Positions 47,387-60,473 of a stretch of DNA of 64,000 nt are shown here, piece by piece. The stretch lies in contig JAZGTH010000145.1 in the NCBI GenBank assembly GCA_036877525.1, forward strand, positions 186,001 to 250,000. The letters are read 5' to 3'. Numbering within the stretch: the stretch's first letter is position 1; each line of letters begins with the position of its first letter. The notes beneath the pieces were generated by a model that made no database searches, was not told the DNA's origin, and saw only the letters and a program-made list of their open reading frames with translations. The position numbers and the translations under genes are program-made. This stretch comes from Chromobotia macracanthus. Taxonomy: Eukaryota; Chordata; Actinopteri; Cypriniformes; Botiidae.

Positions 47387-50300
47387 CAATTGCCTACAAG
47401 TTAAAACTGTCATACCTTGTATATTAAAGGTTGGAGGTAGGAGAAGCAAACGAGATGGAAATTACGACATTGTTAAAAAAAATAACTCACACCACTGATA
47501 TAATTGTACTATGATAAATGCATGATTGTCTAGCCACATGAACACACAAGGCACCGAGAAATAATTAATTTGCTTTCAAAATAACTGTGGAATGCTTTTA
47601 GAAAGCTGTCAGATACGGAGCAGAAGAGAAACAGAGGGAAAAAGAAAGCAATTGGGAGAGGCAAGAGAGAAGAAAAAGTGAAACTGTGTAACAATCCAAT
47701 TAAACTCTGGTAATGAGGTCAGACATCATCTCCAGTGCAAAGCGATATCATTGCATGGGCTGAGCGAACTGCTCCAGCTGCCATGCCAGCATCGAGGGAT
47801 TATGAAGCCTGCCACCTCCCTTCGTGACTTTTACCCCCATCCGAAGAGGGGGTGTTCCCCTGGCCTGATCCTGGCAGGCTCCTAGGGGCCTCAACCTCAA
47901 CACACACTGGCACCCACAGGCCTGGCGATGAATCGGGGGGTGTGTGGGTGCAGGGTGCTAGGCAGGGGCCACCACGTGGGAAGATCCTGTGCTCCGCTCT
48001 CACAGAGACAGACCGGCACCACAACCCAGTCGCCCAGCCAGGCCATCTCCGATCAGCGCTATACTGCTTCAGACAGCTCGCCTCTGGAGAACAATGACAA
48101 ACTTTGATGGCTTATGAAAGAAACAAATCTGGAAAATTAGTCTGTAAAAGAAGAATAACATATTGTTAATTTTAATTGAGTGAGAATACAGTTTCAGGTG
48201 CTTAATTTGGAGAAAGAGTGTGTGCTGTGAGGCTACAGAGAGTATGCTATACATGGGCAATCCGATGTTTGCTCGCAGGAGTCAACCTAATTTGTTGTTT
48301 TTGGGGGGGTCTGCATGTATGTGTTGTGTCGTTCACCTTCTTGTCCCACAATTACGTTGAGGAGATCATTTTGACATTTGCCAACAACAAGAATTCTTCT
48401 GTTCTAATTTATCCATTAGTCGGGGACAGTAATGCAAGCTGACAGTTCACTGTATCTTCAAAAGGCTTGCAACCATGTAGTGGTGGCATGCAGTGATACA
48501 GCCAAAAGGCATCCAGTCATTCCACTACAAAACATTCCAGGCAAGCGCGAACAGCAGCTACAGCCAGTACTTTGATAATTAGTTATTGATTGAGAACAAT
48601 GCCACAGCGCGCTCTAGCATATTAGCCAGACGCCAGCGGGTCTCGACACCAGGGGCATTCATCAAGAAGCAAAGCCTAAAACATAACTGACTCTCCTAAT
48701 AAGATGTTCCCCTCCTGTATTTTCTTTTTGCTTTCCTACATGTCTGTGTTTGGACAGTTTAGGGTCAAGAGTGTTAATGCTGGACCACTAACAAGTATCT
48801 GATGAAGACAAAAATCATGTTATTTTCTAGCTTTGTTATGGGCAGCAGATCATTTATCTTGCAAAACCTACATGGTCTAATGATTAAACCAGAAAGAGTT
48901 AAACTTACAATCAACATAAGGCAATAATAACATTAAACAAGCAATGCTTAAAAAGCACAGCAAAGGTGTCATGCATATGAATTATAAGCAGACCTGAAGC
49001 TTTGTCAGTTGTGTGTCTATTGAAGTCTAATGGGAGAGAAGCCCTTGTGTCCAACCCACCCCACCCACGCCCTGTACAGATGCACCTGGAATAAACTGGT
49101 GGGGCGGTGGTGCTGGGTGAACAATGGAAGGCTGTCAGCCTCGACAGCAGGGCACGACTTGAGCCTCACTGCACTGACAGCCCGGGCCTCAGAGGCTAAA
49201 CTGCTTTGCTGAAACTAATTAAACAGATGAAATTACGACATGAATATGCAGATGTTGTTTACATTTTACCATATGGCATTATCTCAGGTAATAGCGAACG
49301 GGATAGAGACATGTCTACCTCATCAAGGCGAGAGGGGCCGGACTGGGGGAGCCCGGTCCATCAAGACATTCTGTGAAGTGAGACAGAAAAATGCTAATTA
49401 GGATAAAAACGGGTGCTAACATGATTGCTTCAAGTTATACTTCAGTAGAGCTAATTTAAACTTCCTACAATTAGTCAAAAGAAACAAACGTTGACAATAA
49501 ATGAAGGAATAACGAGTATTAGATTACCTTCTAAAAACAGTGACTTTTCACATGAGGAAAAGAGAACACAAACTAGAAATAAAAAACAAAGATGCAGCCC
49601 TTTTAATAATTCTCTCTATAGAGGTGATCTGCATTTTAAATGTAGACCCCATAAACATTTCACGGACATGCATACAGTACCTGGCATCACAAAATCCACA
49701 GCAAATAAAGCATGTTGAATAATGCAAAGCGCAGCACTTTCCACTAGTGTGGCAATAGTTGACCTTTGTTCGCAGAACTCCTATTGGAAACTAAACTCAC
49801 ACTCTTGATCTCTCGCTCTCTCACTGGTTCCCAGTGTTTGTTGAGCCTAATACTGGCTCCCTGGGAGAGGCTGACGGGAGGTTAAGAGGAAGAGGGCCAG
49901 ACGAGGTGAGTGGGCTGAAGAGAGCAGGATCATGGGGGCCAGCTGGAGAGGTGATAGGGAGCGTAATTGTGCCCGCTGTGTGGCTAGGGTGAGGGACTGA
50001 GTTGAGAAGCTCGGTAGAAAATGAAAACGAGCTCAGGAGGGGACTACTCAATTACCTGTGCTCTCGCTGACCTCCCTATCTCTCTTTCTCACATGATGGG
50101 CTCACTGTCTGAGGTACAGCTCCCCCTCACCACCCACTCGCCCAATACAATGCTACACTCACTCTCAGAGAATTAGATAGAAAAGTTTTTAAAAGCTTTT
50201 ATCGGCTTTTTTTACAATTTGTGTTTACATTTTTACATTTTTTACAATTTGTTTAGTGCTCTGCAAAACCTTACCACTAATACTTTATTCAACATTTAAC

Positions 50301-51654
50301 TCTGCTTTGCTTTTTTCATATTTTGCATATTGCAAACTTTTTAAGGTTAATGATGGTAAAATCAGAAAAGCATTGAACACTCATCACTTATCTTGAAAGG
50401 CAATTGTGCTTTCTCTAAAATCGACTCAATGAGCACAATCCTTCTCTCACTATCCCATAATAATAATAATAATACATGACGTCTTGCTTTCTATTCTTTA
50501 CGTTTCTTAAATGCATGACTCCTGCCGTTCAGGTCACTCTCAGTTGTCACATCAATACTTTTCAGCTGTGTGATATCTTAATACACTGCCAGTGTTGTTC
50601 AGGCATGAGGGCATGTTGGAGGAAGGCTACAGCTCCAGCTATTGTTAAGCTGTCATGCTTGCCCCTCAAAAGCAGATGAAGCCATCAGATTTTTAATATA
50701 TGTATAGTGACAGGTCCCCTCATCCAGCCCCTGCATAACATCTCACTCTCCCCTCTTTCTGTGTCCCTCAAACCAAACCCAATCAAAAAATATGCCTGCA
50801 TTCAAAGCAAAGGGGCGAGAGGGTGGACTCAGGGGGTCATAGGCCAAATAAATTTTCAAAGCAAATTCTTCTCCCTTTTCAACCTGTTTTGCTGCTGTCC
50901 ACTCCCCTTCTCATCCACGTCCATTCAGCCACGGTTTAAAGCTGAATTGGCAGCCATTTTCAAAGTGGCTGGCAGTGGGGTGATCAGGGAGCTGTGGGGC
51001 TGACATCTTTCCGAGTGTGTGTATACGGCAGGGTCAGCCATAGCCGTGACTCCAATGCCTTCGCTCACTCAGCCGCAACCTCCAGTCAGTGCTGGGGAAC
51101 CCAAAATTACAATGTGAAAAGCTGGCAGACTGCAGGCATTTCTCACCCCCCCATGACACTTTCTCTTTCCCGTTTTTTCTTTCATGTTTCATTTTCTTTC
51201 TTTCCCTGATTATTTAACAACATAGAAACAGGGTTGCCGGAGAGCACAACGCTTGATTGACAACCGAAGGGAGTGCTGCAGTCAGCACAGGGTTAAATTC
51301 GATTTTCTGCATGTTCACTACTGTTGTCTGGAGGCATTTAATGCTGTTTTTTGATGGATCAATTATCCATTTTAACATGAAGTGTAGCTAGAAACCAAAC
51401 AGATGAAATGTAAGACACCTGTCAACATTTGCTATTAGCAGAAGGAAATTGAGCTGATCCAATGACAGCTAATTAATTCTCTGTTCCAGTCTATCATGGA
51501 AACATTAGTTACTTTGGAAATTAAAAAAATGCAATAAATTGGAATAAAAAGAAAGAACTTACTTAATGACCTAGGAAGAGAATCTTATTCAACTGAATAA
51601 ATAAACAAACAAGCAAATAAACTTTGTTGACGGAAAAAAATATATAGTGATTTA
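47387..51654. other. Noncoding; several CNE-like blocks
   Basis: CNE-like repeat-free blocks are seen at about 47690-47830 (TGGTAATGAGGTCAGACATC), 48560-48700 (AGTTATTGATTGAGAACAAT), 49230-49460 (ATGCTAATTAGGATAAAAAC) and 51420-51500 (GACAGCTAATTAATTCTCTG). A GC-rich stretch lies at 47800-48080. A short (ATA)5-6 repeat lies at 50458-50474. Short frames throughout lack domains. No gene was recognised. Confidence 0.35.
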
Positions 51655-51670
51655 ATATATATATATATAT
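51655..51670. repeat. (AT)8 microsatellite
   Basis: Short AT dinucleotide tract within a very AT-rich stretch (51590-51830). Confidence 0.8.
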
Positions 51671-52309
51671 ACACACTGTAATTATTTTTATTGTAATTTG
51701 TTAATAAAACATTTTTTATTGGGGTATGTTTACAGTGTCTTTGAAAACTAAAAGACATATGAATACAAATAAAAACATTAAAAAATAAAGTACAATTTAA
51801 AATAAAATTATAATAAAAAAACAAGAAATGGATTGCTTTACCTTCATGAAATGTAACACACACGGACTCTTGACCTAAGTGCATGCCATGAGTTCGTATA
51901 TAAGCTGCGTGGGAGAATCTTAGTAGGACAAACATGTATGAGCCTCCATATGACAAGAGAGAGCTTTACTGTAATTACTGATGGCATAAATTTACTTCTT
52001 AATTTTGTCTCAGGAATTGTCTCAGGTCCCTCAAAGCCCCTTGTTCCATGCAACAATCTCAGACTTAATTTAAAGATCAGTTCAGGGTCCAGAATGTGTG
52101 CGTGTGTAATAGATAGAGCCGTCAACACTCAGATGTTTGGAAGGTAATCTTCAGCTAGGCTTGGACTAGCAGGCCTCTACCCTAAAGGGATTGATGCAAT
52201 GTCAGCACCTTTGGCTCAGGGGTCACCTACTCCTCTAGCCTGCTCCCTCTGACAAAAGCGTATTTCTCCCTTCTCTCCCCCCGTTCACTCTTCTCTCTGG
52301 TTTTTTATT
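51671..52309. other. Noncoding, AT-rich then mixed
   Basis: No gene is seen; frames on opposite strands overlap at 51840-52150 without domains. Confidence 0.4.
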
Positions 52310-52460
52310 CCTCTATTGAATTCATCAGCCGTGGAGGCAGCAACCACCTTCATTTGAGATGTGAATGAAACATTTTCATTAAAAGAGGCTGGAGAATTCC
52401 GAGCCACAAACAAGGCCGGAGCCTGAACCAAAACAATGATTCTTAAGATTACTTTTCTCT
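52310..52460. promoter_or_regulatory. Candidate CNE
   Basis: Compact repeat-free block with TTGAATTCATCAGCCGTGGA, AGATGTGAATGAAACATTTT and GAGCCACAAACAAGGCCGGA. The composition is balanced and complex compared with the TC-rich DNA around it. Regulatory role is inferred from texture. Confidence 0.3.
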
Positions 52461-54647
52461 TCTCCATCCCTCCTGCTTCTGGCTGTCTCTCCGTCTACAG
52501 AGTGGCAGGCTGATTGAAATCAGCACTGTGTCACGGCTGTCATATCTCACCAAGACATGAAACATGCAGAACCATAAATAAGCAACAGGCTTCTGTCAGA
52601 TCTTCAACCTCAGTGTCTGAGATGGGTAGGGGAAGAGATAGGGAGGTTGGGGCCCTGGGGGGTTTACAAAAATGCCTTACCACTGAGGAGTCTTCTCCAG
52701 CTTCCCAGAGACCCAGAGCAGACAAGATAAAGTCTCTGAGGTTATCGCCTGGTTCAAGTCACTCCTGAAACAGCAGGGCCATTGGGATGGGCTGTCATAA
52801 AATTATCAAATTTGTGTGTTCTTGATTTCTCTTTCTCTTTCTCACTGCCTGATAAAAGAAAAACCTGACACAATGTAATAGGTATGAAAAATGTTCATCT
52901 TAAACCCATTTTAAATACTTCAGATTGTGAACTAATTAGTAAAAAAATTTATATTGAAATTCTCCAAAACCAAATGAAAATGTCGCTACACACACAGACA
53001 CACACAAAGGAGTGTGCTTTTCAGCCAATGAATGCTCTGGACTTATTAATGTAATAGAATACCACTGCTGTGAAAGGTGCGAACGAATAAAATTACTCGC
53101 CCACGCAGCCTCTCACAAATTCTACCTCACTCTTTTACTTTATGCACAAGAAAGTAAGTGGGATTTTCTCACTTCAGCAGTGTGATATAATTGCTGAGCA
53201 AAACATCCAGTTCACTCAGGTAGCTAATGGTCAAGCGACAGCAGTGATAACACGATGCAGTGCAAAGTCATAATCACGTCCAGTGTCTCAGTCGCTGGCT
53301 TTAAGACACTAATAGGACTCAAGAGAGACTGAACGTTTCCTCACAGCCCGACTCAAACCTGTTAGCACAGTTAATGAGCAAAGTTAGCAAAGCTCGTGCA
53401 GAGGGCCGAGTTGCACTTCCTCCGGCCTAATAAAGCTCTTCCTCTTTAGCTTGACTGACAGCGAGAGTAATCAGTTGGGGCAGAATATTTTTCTACACTG
53501 TCTAACAGTGACAGCACTCGGCTTAATGTAATTTAAGAGCGATTACAGACAAATTGAGATGGTACACAGAGATTTGGGCATTTAGCATAGCTTAGCCACA
53601 GATGGTGGAAAGTTTCCTCTGTGGCAGCTTATTGTTTACCAGTGGTAGTGAGAGTAAACTTTTCTTTGTGGATGTGAGCCCATCTGCCTGTCACGCAGGA
53701 CTTTATCTCACAGCGTATCTCACAGTATTTCACACTGTACTCTCTCTCTCTCTCTTTTGCTCACAAGCTCGTTCTACTCCATCTGCTTGCTGTCCATTGA
53801 TCTGCCTACTCAGGCATCAGTCTGTTTAACATCTGCTACAAGTAGCTCCAGCTCAGGTAACTAGCTCGCCGCTCAGCACTGCTTATTGATCTGTGTGTCC
53901 ACCTGCGTTAACATCTGTTCCTCCATGTCTTTTGTCAAACAAACATCCACTTTCCACAGTCTCCCCCCGGCGCTGACAACTCTTCTGCTGCCCCTCCAAA
54001 GTTTCACTCCTCAGACTGTGTGAAAGAATAGACAGAAAGGTCAAGCACCTGTTTGAAGGCGAGAGGAGGAAAACAGGCTGTTTTTGATTTTATAAGCAAT
54101 ATATTTGGGTAAAGTGGTAGATGTCTTTATTTGGCAAGCATTGCTCGCCACTTTAAAAATGGTTGCAGTGGGACGGTTAAATGTTTATTGGCAAAACTAA
54201 ACCATTAAAGATCACCACAATTTGTAAATCAGTCAGATTTAATTTAGTTAAATTAATGTAGTCTACTAAACCACAGAAAGACAATCTCTCCGCTACAAAT
54301 TGGGATATACCGCCACTTGAGGGAACTCGAGCCCCTCCTGGTAAAAATGAATTTGAATATGTGTGCATAAAAGCTGGTGAAAAATTACAACAAGTTGTCT
54401 GAGCCTTTCTTCAAGTTTGTTTTTATTTAGAGATCAAAGACGTTGTGCATATTTTATTCATCATTGAATTCATTTCAGTGTCATGGAAATAGAGGATTTC
54501 TGTTCCAGTACAGCATTACAATATCCAGTATAATCTATCCCTGCCTGCAGCTTTCACTGAGATTCTCTCATGTACAATGTAGTGTGCACAGGTGTGTATG
54601 AGTGCTGTATGTTGTTTTTCTGTAATGGAAAAGTGTTGTTGTGTGTG
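52461..54647. other. Noncoding; CNE-like block at about 53380-53560
   Basis: Block 53380-53560 (GAGCAAAGTTAGCAAAGCTC, which is a near palindrome, and TTGACTGACAGCGAGAGTAA, with a TGACAG TALE half-site) is repeat-free and complex. Other parts include a TC tract at 53740-53756. No gene was recognised. Confidence 0.35.
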
Positions 54648-54650
54648 TGA

Positions 54651-54681
<31 letters not shown>

Positions 54682-54688
54682 AAAGAGA

Positions 54689-54720
<32 letters not shown>
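54648..54720. repeat. (GA)n compound microsatellite
   Basis: About 73 bp of GA repeat interrupted by GAAA units in the middle, immediately after a short TG tract at 54639-54648. Confidence 0.95.
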
Positions 54721-54721
54721 A

Positions 54722-55200
54722 TAATTTAGGCATGCAAGCGGAGCATCTTAAAATCTATTTAGAAATTTACCTTGGCAGGCATACACTGCCAATAGGAAAC
54801 ACTGTTGCAATTTTAATTTGCTCTTTTGTAATGACGGGGCGTAGGTTAGTTAATTTCAATTTCTGATTTCAAAAGCTATCAAATAGCACTCAGATGAGAA
54901 ATCAATTTTCTCAGCTGCTCAGGCTTTGTGGCAAAAAAGCCTTCTGCCATTGGAGGACAGACTGTCACATGACCCAGCCAGGGATTAGTTCAGTAGGCCC
55001 ATGTTGCAGCCACCTCAATTACAGCCTGCCTCTTGTAATTTACCTTTATAACATCTGATTCCCAGACAGAACTCATATTTAATTCATGAAAGCCTCCGCA
55101 AGAGTAATTGTAAAATAAATTGCCATAGAAAATATCAATTTGTAACTACAGTTTTTATTAGGTATGCTAGCGGCATTCATTTTGCTGTAAACAAAGAAAA
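54722..55200. promoter_or_regulatory. Candidate CNE, long repeat-free block
   Basis: About 480 bp without repeats, with complex sequence and many homeodomain-type cores: GTTAGTTAATTTCAATTTCT, GAGTAATTGTAAAATAAATT, CTTGTAATTTACC. Also present are CATTTTGCTGTAAACAAAG (forkhead-type TGTAAACA at 55184-55191, then AACAAAG SOX-type) and TTGGCAGGCATACACTGCCAA, which contains an inverted TTGGCAG/CTGCCAA pair of NFI type at 54772-54793. This is one of the strongest enhancer-like blocks by texture. Confidence 0.4.
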
Positions 55201-57220
55201 GAGGTATGCAAACCTTGTGCCAATTCTTAGCAAGAATGGTTTTTTTTGTTGAGAAGATAATGATTTTTAACAGTGTACCTGAGTCACAATCATGAGGCCT
55301 GTTCTGCTTGTTTCCTTACCTTGAGAGCAAAATGGTTTTTTATTTGTGCTGTAAAAGAACTGATTTATTGTCACAAATTATAACGTTCTTTGTGGATCAA
55401 TGCTATGATGTTAATGCAATAATGATGCCATTTATTCACAGTGCAATGAAAATAAAAACTATTTTTTCAATGGCTGAGTAATTAATTTAAGACAGCTGAT
55501 GATATAAGTTTGCATGGCGAACATGCTATTGTGCATTTAACAAGGTAGCAATTATGTAAATGATTTATTCTTCACTCTAATAATACAATTCTGGACACAT
55601 GTTATTTGTGCCTGAATAGTTTCATGACATGCTCCTGCAATTGGAAGAAAGTACAAAAAATAGTTGGGTCATTACCAAAGAAGAAGAAATTGTGCGGCAC
55701 ATTTTATTATTAAAAGTCTTGAGTGTTACATAAAAACCATGTTAAATTCATTCTATGTGGCAAGTTTCTTTATATATGTGCATTACTAAGCCTCAACTAT
55801 CCTTAGGTTGTATTAGCTTGCCTCCCCCATGTATAATTATTTGACTGTAAGGTTACTGCATATTGTTACCATGACAACTGTTTGGGTGAGGCTTCTTCCT
55901 CTTTCAACCTCAGCTGTCATCTCTTTACCTAAAAGCTTTGTAATTGCTCTCATTTACATACTGCAATTAAGTGTGTTAGCTCACAGCAAGACAAATCACC
56001 CTCTCCTCATAGATGTGTGGATAGTATAATTATATTATCACAAGACATCAAAAAAACACATAATGTGAAGATTCCTAGTCATTCATTCCTTTATTCATCC
56101 ATTCATTCCTTCATTTGTCCATTCATCACGTATCCAACCATTTTTAACAGGTCTCTTTCCATCCCTAAAGAAACAATATATATTATATAATGTATACAGT
56201 AACAGTAAAATTTTACAATTTAATTTATTTTGTTGATTTAGAGAATGTTTAGAGAATGTTTGCAGAATGTTCTATATTGTACCGAAATATCTATTTTTAT
56301 ATTTTAGAATTTAGGAGATCACTATAAATCAATCAACTACCATTTTTAGGTTATTAATGATGTATGGAATGTGACGCACTGTGATGATTGTTGTGATTGT
56401 AAAGCAGCAATATTTAAGGTGATCCACAAAAGACTCGTTGATGTCATAAAACAGCAAAGCTGCTCACGCGACCCTCTGACATGCCTGTCAGTTATAATAC
56501 GTGCTTATTATGGCAGTGCAATACAGCTAATATAGATTTTTTCACTCTATTCAGAACTATTTAATGAAAAGAAAAATACGTAAGAAATTATATATTTTTT
56601 GATATTTCAGTTTGATCTTCAATTATAAGGCTCCAAAAAACGAAATATAAAAAACTGCTAATACTTTTGCTCTGTAAGAAAACCGTGCCTTAAACATCAT
56701 GGTATTCATTTCTAAATTACAATGGAAGAATGTAAGATTTTATGTTCAGTTTATCTTTAATAGATAAGGGTTTTTTTGCACAAAACAATGAATTTAAATA
56801 TTTTTGATTTTATGTAACAATTATTTTTTTTTTAAATATTTAAATTACAGAAGCATTAAAGAAACATTAAGTCTTTAAAAGAAAGAAAGAAAAAAGAAAC
56901 AAACATGCATACATATGCATAGCAACATATAGAAGACATATGCAATCTTGATATCCATTTATAATTGTCTGCAGAACTGTATTGAGGTAAATAACTCCCA
57001 GCAATTGTGGAGATGTGATATTACTTTTTTTAATAACACTGAAAACAGTCAGAGGTGAGGAGCGCTGTAATCCCTGGGTGACTGCCTCATTTGCAGTATA
57101 CACCACGGCTGTCGAGGGAAGAGGTCACTGGAGCAGCTCTGGAACTCAGACAGTAGGATTCATTTGCCTTTTGTTCAGGTCTCATTGGTTTTTTTGAAAC
57201 GGTACTGTATTTTCTCTTTA
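55201..57220. other. AT-rich noncoding DNA with short tandem repeats
   Basis: Imperfect CATT/TCCATTCATT repeats lie at 56082-56130. GAAA-type repeats lie at 56877-56905. Most of 56000-56900 is strongly AT-rich. No gene is seen. Confidence 0.4.
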
Positions 57221-57382
57221 TATACATTTACATTTATGCATTTGGCAGACGCTTTTATCCAAAGCGACTTACAGTACATTGAAGTTATACTAATTTTCTT
57301 AGTACATGTACTCCCTAGGAATCAAACCCACGACCTCTTGCGCTGCTAACGCAATGCTCTACCACTGAGCTACAGGAGAACC
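57221..57382 (-). mobile_element. tRNA-derived SINE with tRNA-Ala-like head
   Basis: On the minus strand the element begins at 57382 with GGTTCTCCTGTAGCTCAGTG. Box A TAGCTCAGTGG is at 57372-57362 and box B GGTTTGATTCC at 57328-57318. The anticodon stem TTGCG/CGCAA encloses loop TTAGCAG, giving an AGC (Ala-type) anticodon at 57347-57345. The tRNA-like part is followed by a tRNA-unrelated body and the tail GTCGCTTTGGATAAAAGCGT-CTGCC, the tail type shared by many teleost SINEs and their LINE partners. It ends in a TTTATACATTTACATTTATG-type AT-rich tail. It resembles HAmo-type cyprinid SINEs from memory; the exact family is unverified. It is a retroposed copy transcribed by RNA polymerase III, not a functional tRNA gene. 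Confidence 0.85.
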
Positions 57383-58324
57383 GGCAGAGTGTTACCAGGC
57401 AGAGAATACCAGGCAGAGTGAACAATATGAACCGCAGTATCTCTAAAACATGATGTGGGGATTCCTGCAGTCACTCTCTCAGCAACTTACGTTTATGTCT
57501 TACATTTCTCACAGCTGCTGAAACGCATTGGCGTGCATTTAGTAAACAGAATTTAGTACAGAAAATACATGCATGTTTTTGTTCGTTTTTTTTTTAAGAG
57601 AATAAGCTGCGAAAGTAAAGTTCTTTGTCAAAAACATTGATAAATAAACAGCACATTAATTAGTATTCTGAAAGCAATTAAGCAACTGTCTTAATATCTT
57701 CACTTATTTACATACATAGCACTTGTTGTTTATGGTATAAAAGCAGTATTTGATATGATCTTGCTTGTGGAAACATGATGCATAAAACATAAGCCACTAA
57801 TTTAATAGAAAACATCAGAAAATGTAGACATTTACAAACACAAATTACAGGAAATAATATGTGTGCTGTTTGCCTCTTCTGGCAAGCTAAATGTGTTTGT
57901 CAAAAGCATCTGTTTGTGTAAATACATGGCACATTCAGTCAGCGTCTGATATTTCCTTAAATAAGCGATAACATGATGTGATATATGCATTCCAACATGT
58001 GCTTTCAAGCTAATCGAGCTGTTAAAAGACTTTAAAAGAATCTGCTTGTGTCAGTGTGACACTGGGAAAGATCTGTTAGCCCGGTCAGCTTGGAGGTTGC
58101 TTGCCTAAAAGTCTCAGTAGAGCCTTGGAAACCAGCTACCACGGTGAGCAGAGACAATGCAGTTTAAAACAGCGATTAAATGAGGAGGTTACAGGTCCTG
58201 GGCCGACCACATTGTTTTCTTTGCCGTAGACCCAGCGGGACTCTAATGAAGAGCTCTTGATCTGCCAATCAGAAGAACTATGACAGTGGTTTAGACAGGA
58301 CAGTCTCCGGGCCTTGTTAGAGAG

Positions 58325-58330
<6 letters not shown>
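57383..58330. other. Noncoding; short GGCAGAG triplication next to the SINE
   Basis: GGCAGAG occurs three times at 57383-57421 separated by TACCA-type spacers, directly at the head of the SINE. 57560-57960 is AT-rich. Block 58060-58330 is GC-balanced without a diagnostic motif. No gene is seen. Confidence 0.4.
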
Positions 58331-58359
<29 letters not shown>

Positions 58360-58361
58360 AC
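58331..58361. repeat. (CA)n microsatellite preceded by a TC tract
   Basis: CTCTCTCT at 58326-58334 is followed by about 14 CA repeats. Confidence 0.9.
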
Positions 58362-60416
58362 CTATGCATAAAGCCAGTGCACACAGACTCGCATATCTTC
58401 ATCTGTGCATGCACACACACACACTCGCAAAACACACAGCCTTCTATTCAGCTATGTTCCACCTCAAAATGAAAATGTCACTCATGTGACCTCACACAAA
58501 TCTGCAGCTGTTCATTTCTGGTCTTCTCCGACTGCAACAAGAAAAAACCCACATAACGGCAATGCAAGAAAACAGAAAACTAGCAGGAGGAAAACATCTC
58601 ATATTTGCAATGTGTTCTGCGATTTGAAATTTGACAAAGGTCACACTTTCCTTCAAGAGTTTTGTTTTGTTCTTGGAGCAAACATCTGTTACATCCATCT
58701 TACACCACATATATCCCCATCAAAGCAGAACAAAAGACAAACAAATGAAAAAAATATATAAATGCTGTGCTTATACACAAGTCAGGTAAAGCAATACATT
58801 TTCATGCAACAGGTTTATTGTTTAGAGTTTTTTTTTCTTGAAGACTTAATTCAGCCCTTAGTTGTGTTTCCTTTATCAATAAGAATAAGTTTTCTAAGCT
58901 GTTTCTCTTTTTTATTTGGAAGAGACACAAATGGGACAATTCTTAACATATAAAAGTGAATGGTTCACCTTAGATGCTGTCTTCAAACAATTTAATGAGA
59001 AATATTTGAGTTCATATTCTATATCTAATTGTTTATCATAATGACTGACTTTGGTATCTTGGCAAATTGTTGAAATCTTTTAGTATTTCTACCGGGCATC
59101 TTTCTTAAAAAAGTAATTTTACAGTTTAAAGACAACTTCTTAAACAATATGAGAAGCATTTTACACAGACTATCAGCACAGGAAACTTTTTAAAACAAAC
59201 CTAATCAGATGCTACAGATTCCTCTGTTCAGGTATCAGAGGGTGTGTGAACGTGGTGTCTCCCAGCTGTACCAAAGACGTCTTCCTGTCTCTCCCTCAGA
59301 CTCTCCAGACAGGCTGGTCAAGCAGAAATGAGCCTCACATCAATTTCATTTGTATTTAGCCAGCCCGTGACCCTGGTCTTTTCACAATCCTGCAAAATCC
59401 ACAAATTACACCCATCATAACTCGTAGTGCGACTGCCTGGCGCTCCTGCTATCAGAAAATTAACATGCTTTATGTATCAGCCAGGGGTTCAGAGTGTCAC
59501 GGCACAATTATACAGCCATACTACCTGCCTGCCTGCCTGCCTGATGGGGTAGAGCCTGGGGCTTGGCACATGACACACACACACACACATTCCACTGCAA
59601 AGGGATCCTGGAGGGCTGTAGTGTCTATCACAGAGGCAGTCTAGATAACTTTGGTTTAGACAGCAGCGCTCACTGCAACACTATCAGACATCACAGGATG
59701 TTGCACAGTGCTTGAAGCAATCAGAAATGCTCATGTAACAGGCAACATTCATACATGCTTATCGCATTATTGTGTGCGTGTGTGGGGGGGGCATCAAAGA
59801 AATAAAAGGAGACATGGAAAATAGAGAGAGAGGAGAGTAAAAGTAAACAATCAATTTTTATCTATGATATGTTTTACTGTCTTTAAATGTTCACCAATAA
59901 AGCTGGACGAGCAGACGTCGGAGATACAAAACGATATGCACAGTTCTGTGATCAGCAGAACCTCACATTAGCTGTTGGCTTGCATGCCGTCCCCCATCAT
60001 CTCCCACCCTAAAAAAAAAAAAAAATCAGAGAAAGCTTCCCCGTACACAGGCGTGCTCCGGATGTCGTGCCATTAGAGGCTGTGAAATGAGGTGCCACTC
60101 ATGAGTGATTATGATGCTGGGAGGGGAGAACATATAGACCCTCAGTGTCTGGAGCTGCTAGCACCTAAACCCTCACATAAAGCCACACACACACCCTCAT
60201 CCCACACTGATACTGTTCTCTCTGACAACTCCACTGTAATCCTTTTCAGGGCAACTTAAAGTTTAATGGAAAGTTAAAGGCATGTGTGTTTCTGCATATA
60301 TGGGGAAAACTGGGGTGAGAGTGTGTTTTAAGAGAAGATGCATTGGGTAATACCTCTAGGTTTGAGTCTCGGTTTAGATGGATATTATTGTTAAAGATAT
60401 TATGACCAACAGTGCC

Positions 60417-60421
<5 letters not shown>
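58362..60421. other. Noncoding, with short simple repeats
   Basis: (CCTG)5 lies at 59524-59543 and (AC)8 at 59574-59589. A G8 run lies at 59784-59791. Block 59220-59480 is GC-balanced and may be constrained. The 118-codon plus frame at 58405-58761 begins in a CA-rich stretch and has no recognised domain. No gene was recognised. Confidence 0.4.

Positions 60422-60469
<48 letters not shown>
60422..60469. repeat. (TG)23-24 microsatellite
   Basis: About 48 bp of uninterrupted TG, preceded by TATATA. Confidence 0.95.

Positions 60470-60473
<4 letters not shown>

Noticed and set aside
57318..57382. Functional tRNA-Ala gene on the minus strand
   Set aside because: The tRNA-like head is followed by a SINE body and tail and the acceptor stem does not pair properly; it is a SINE.
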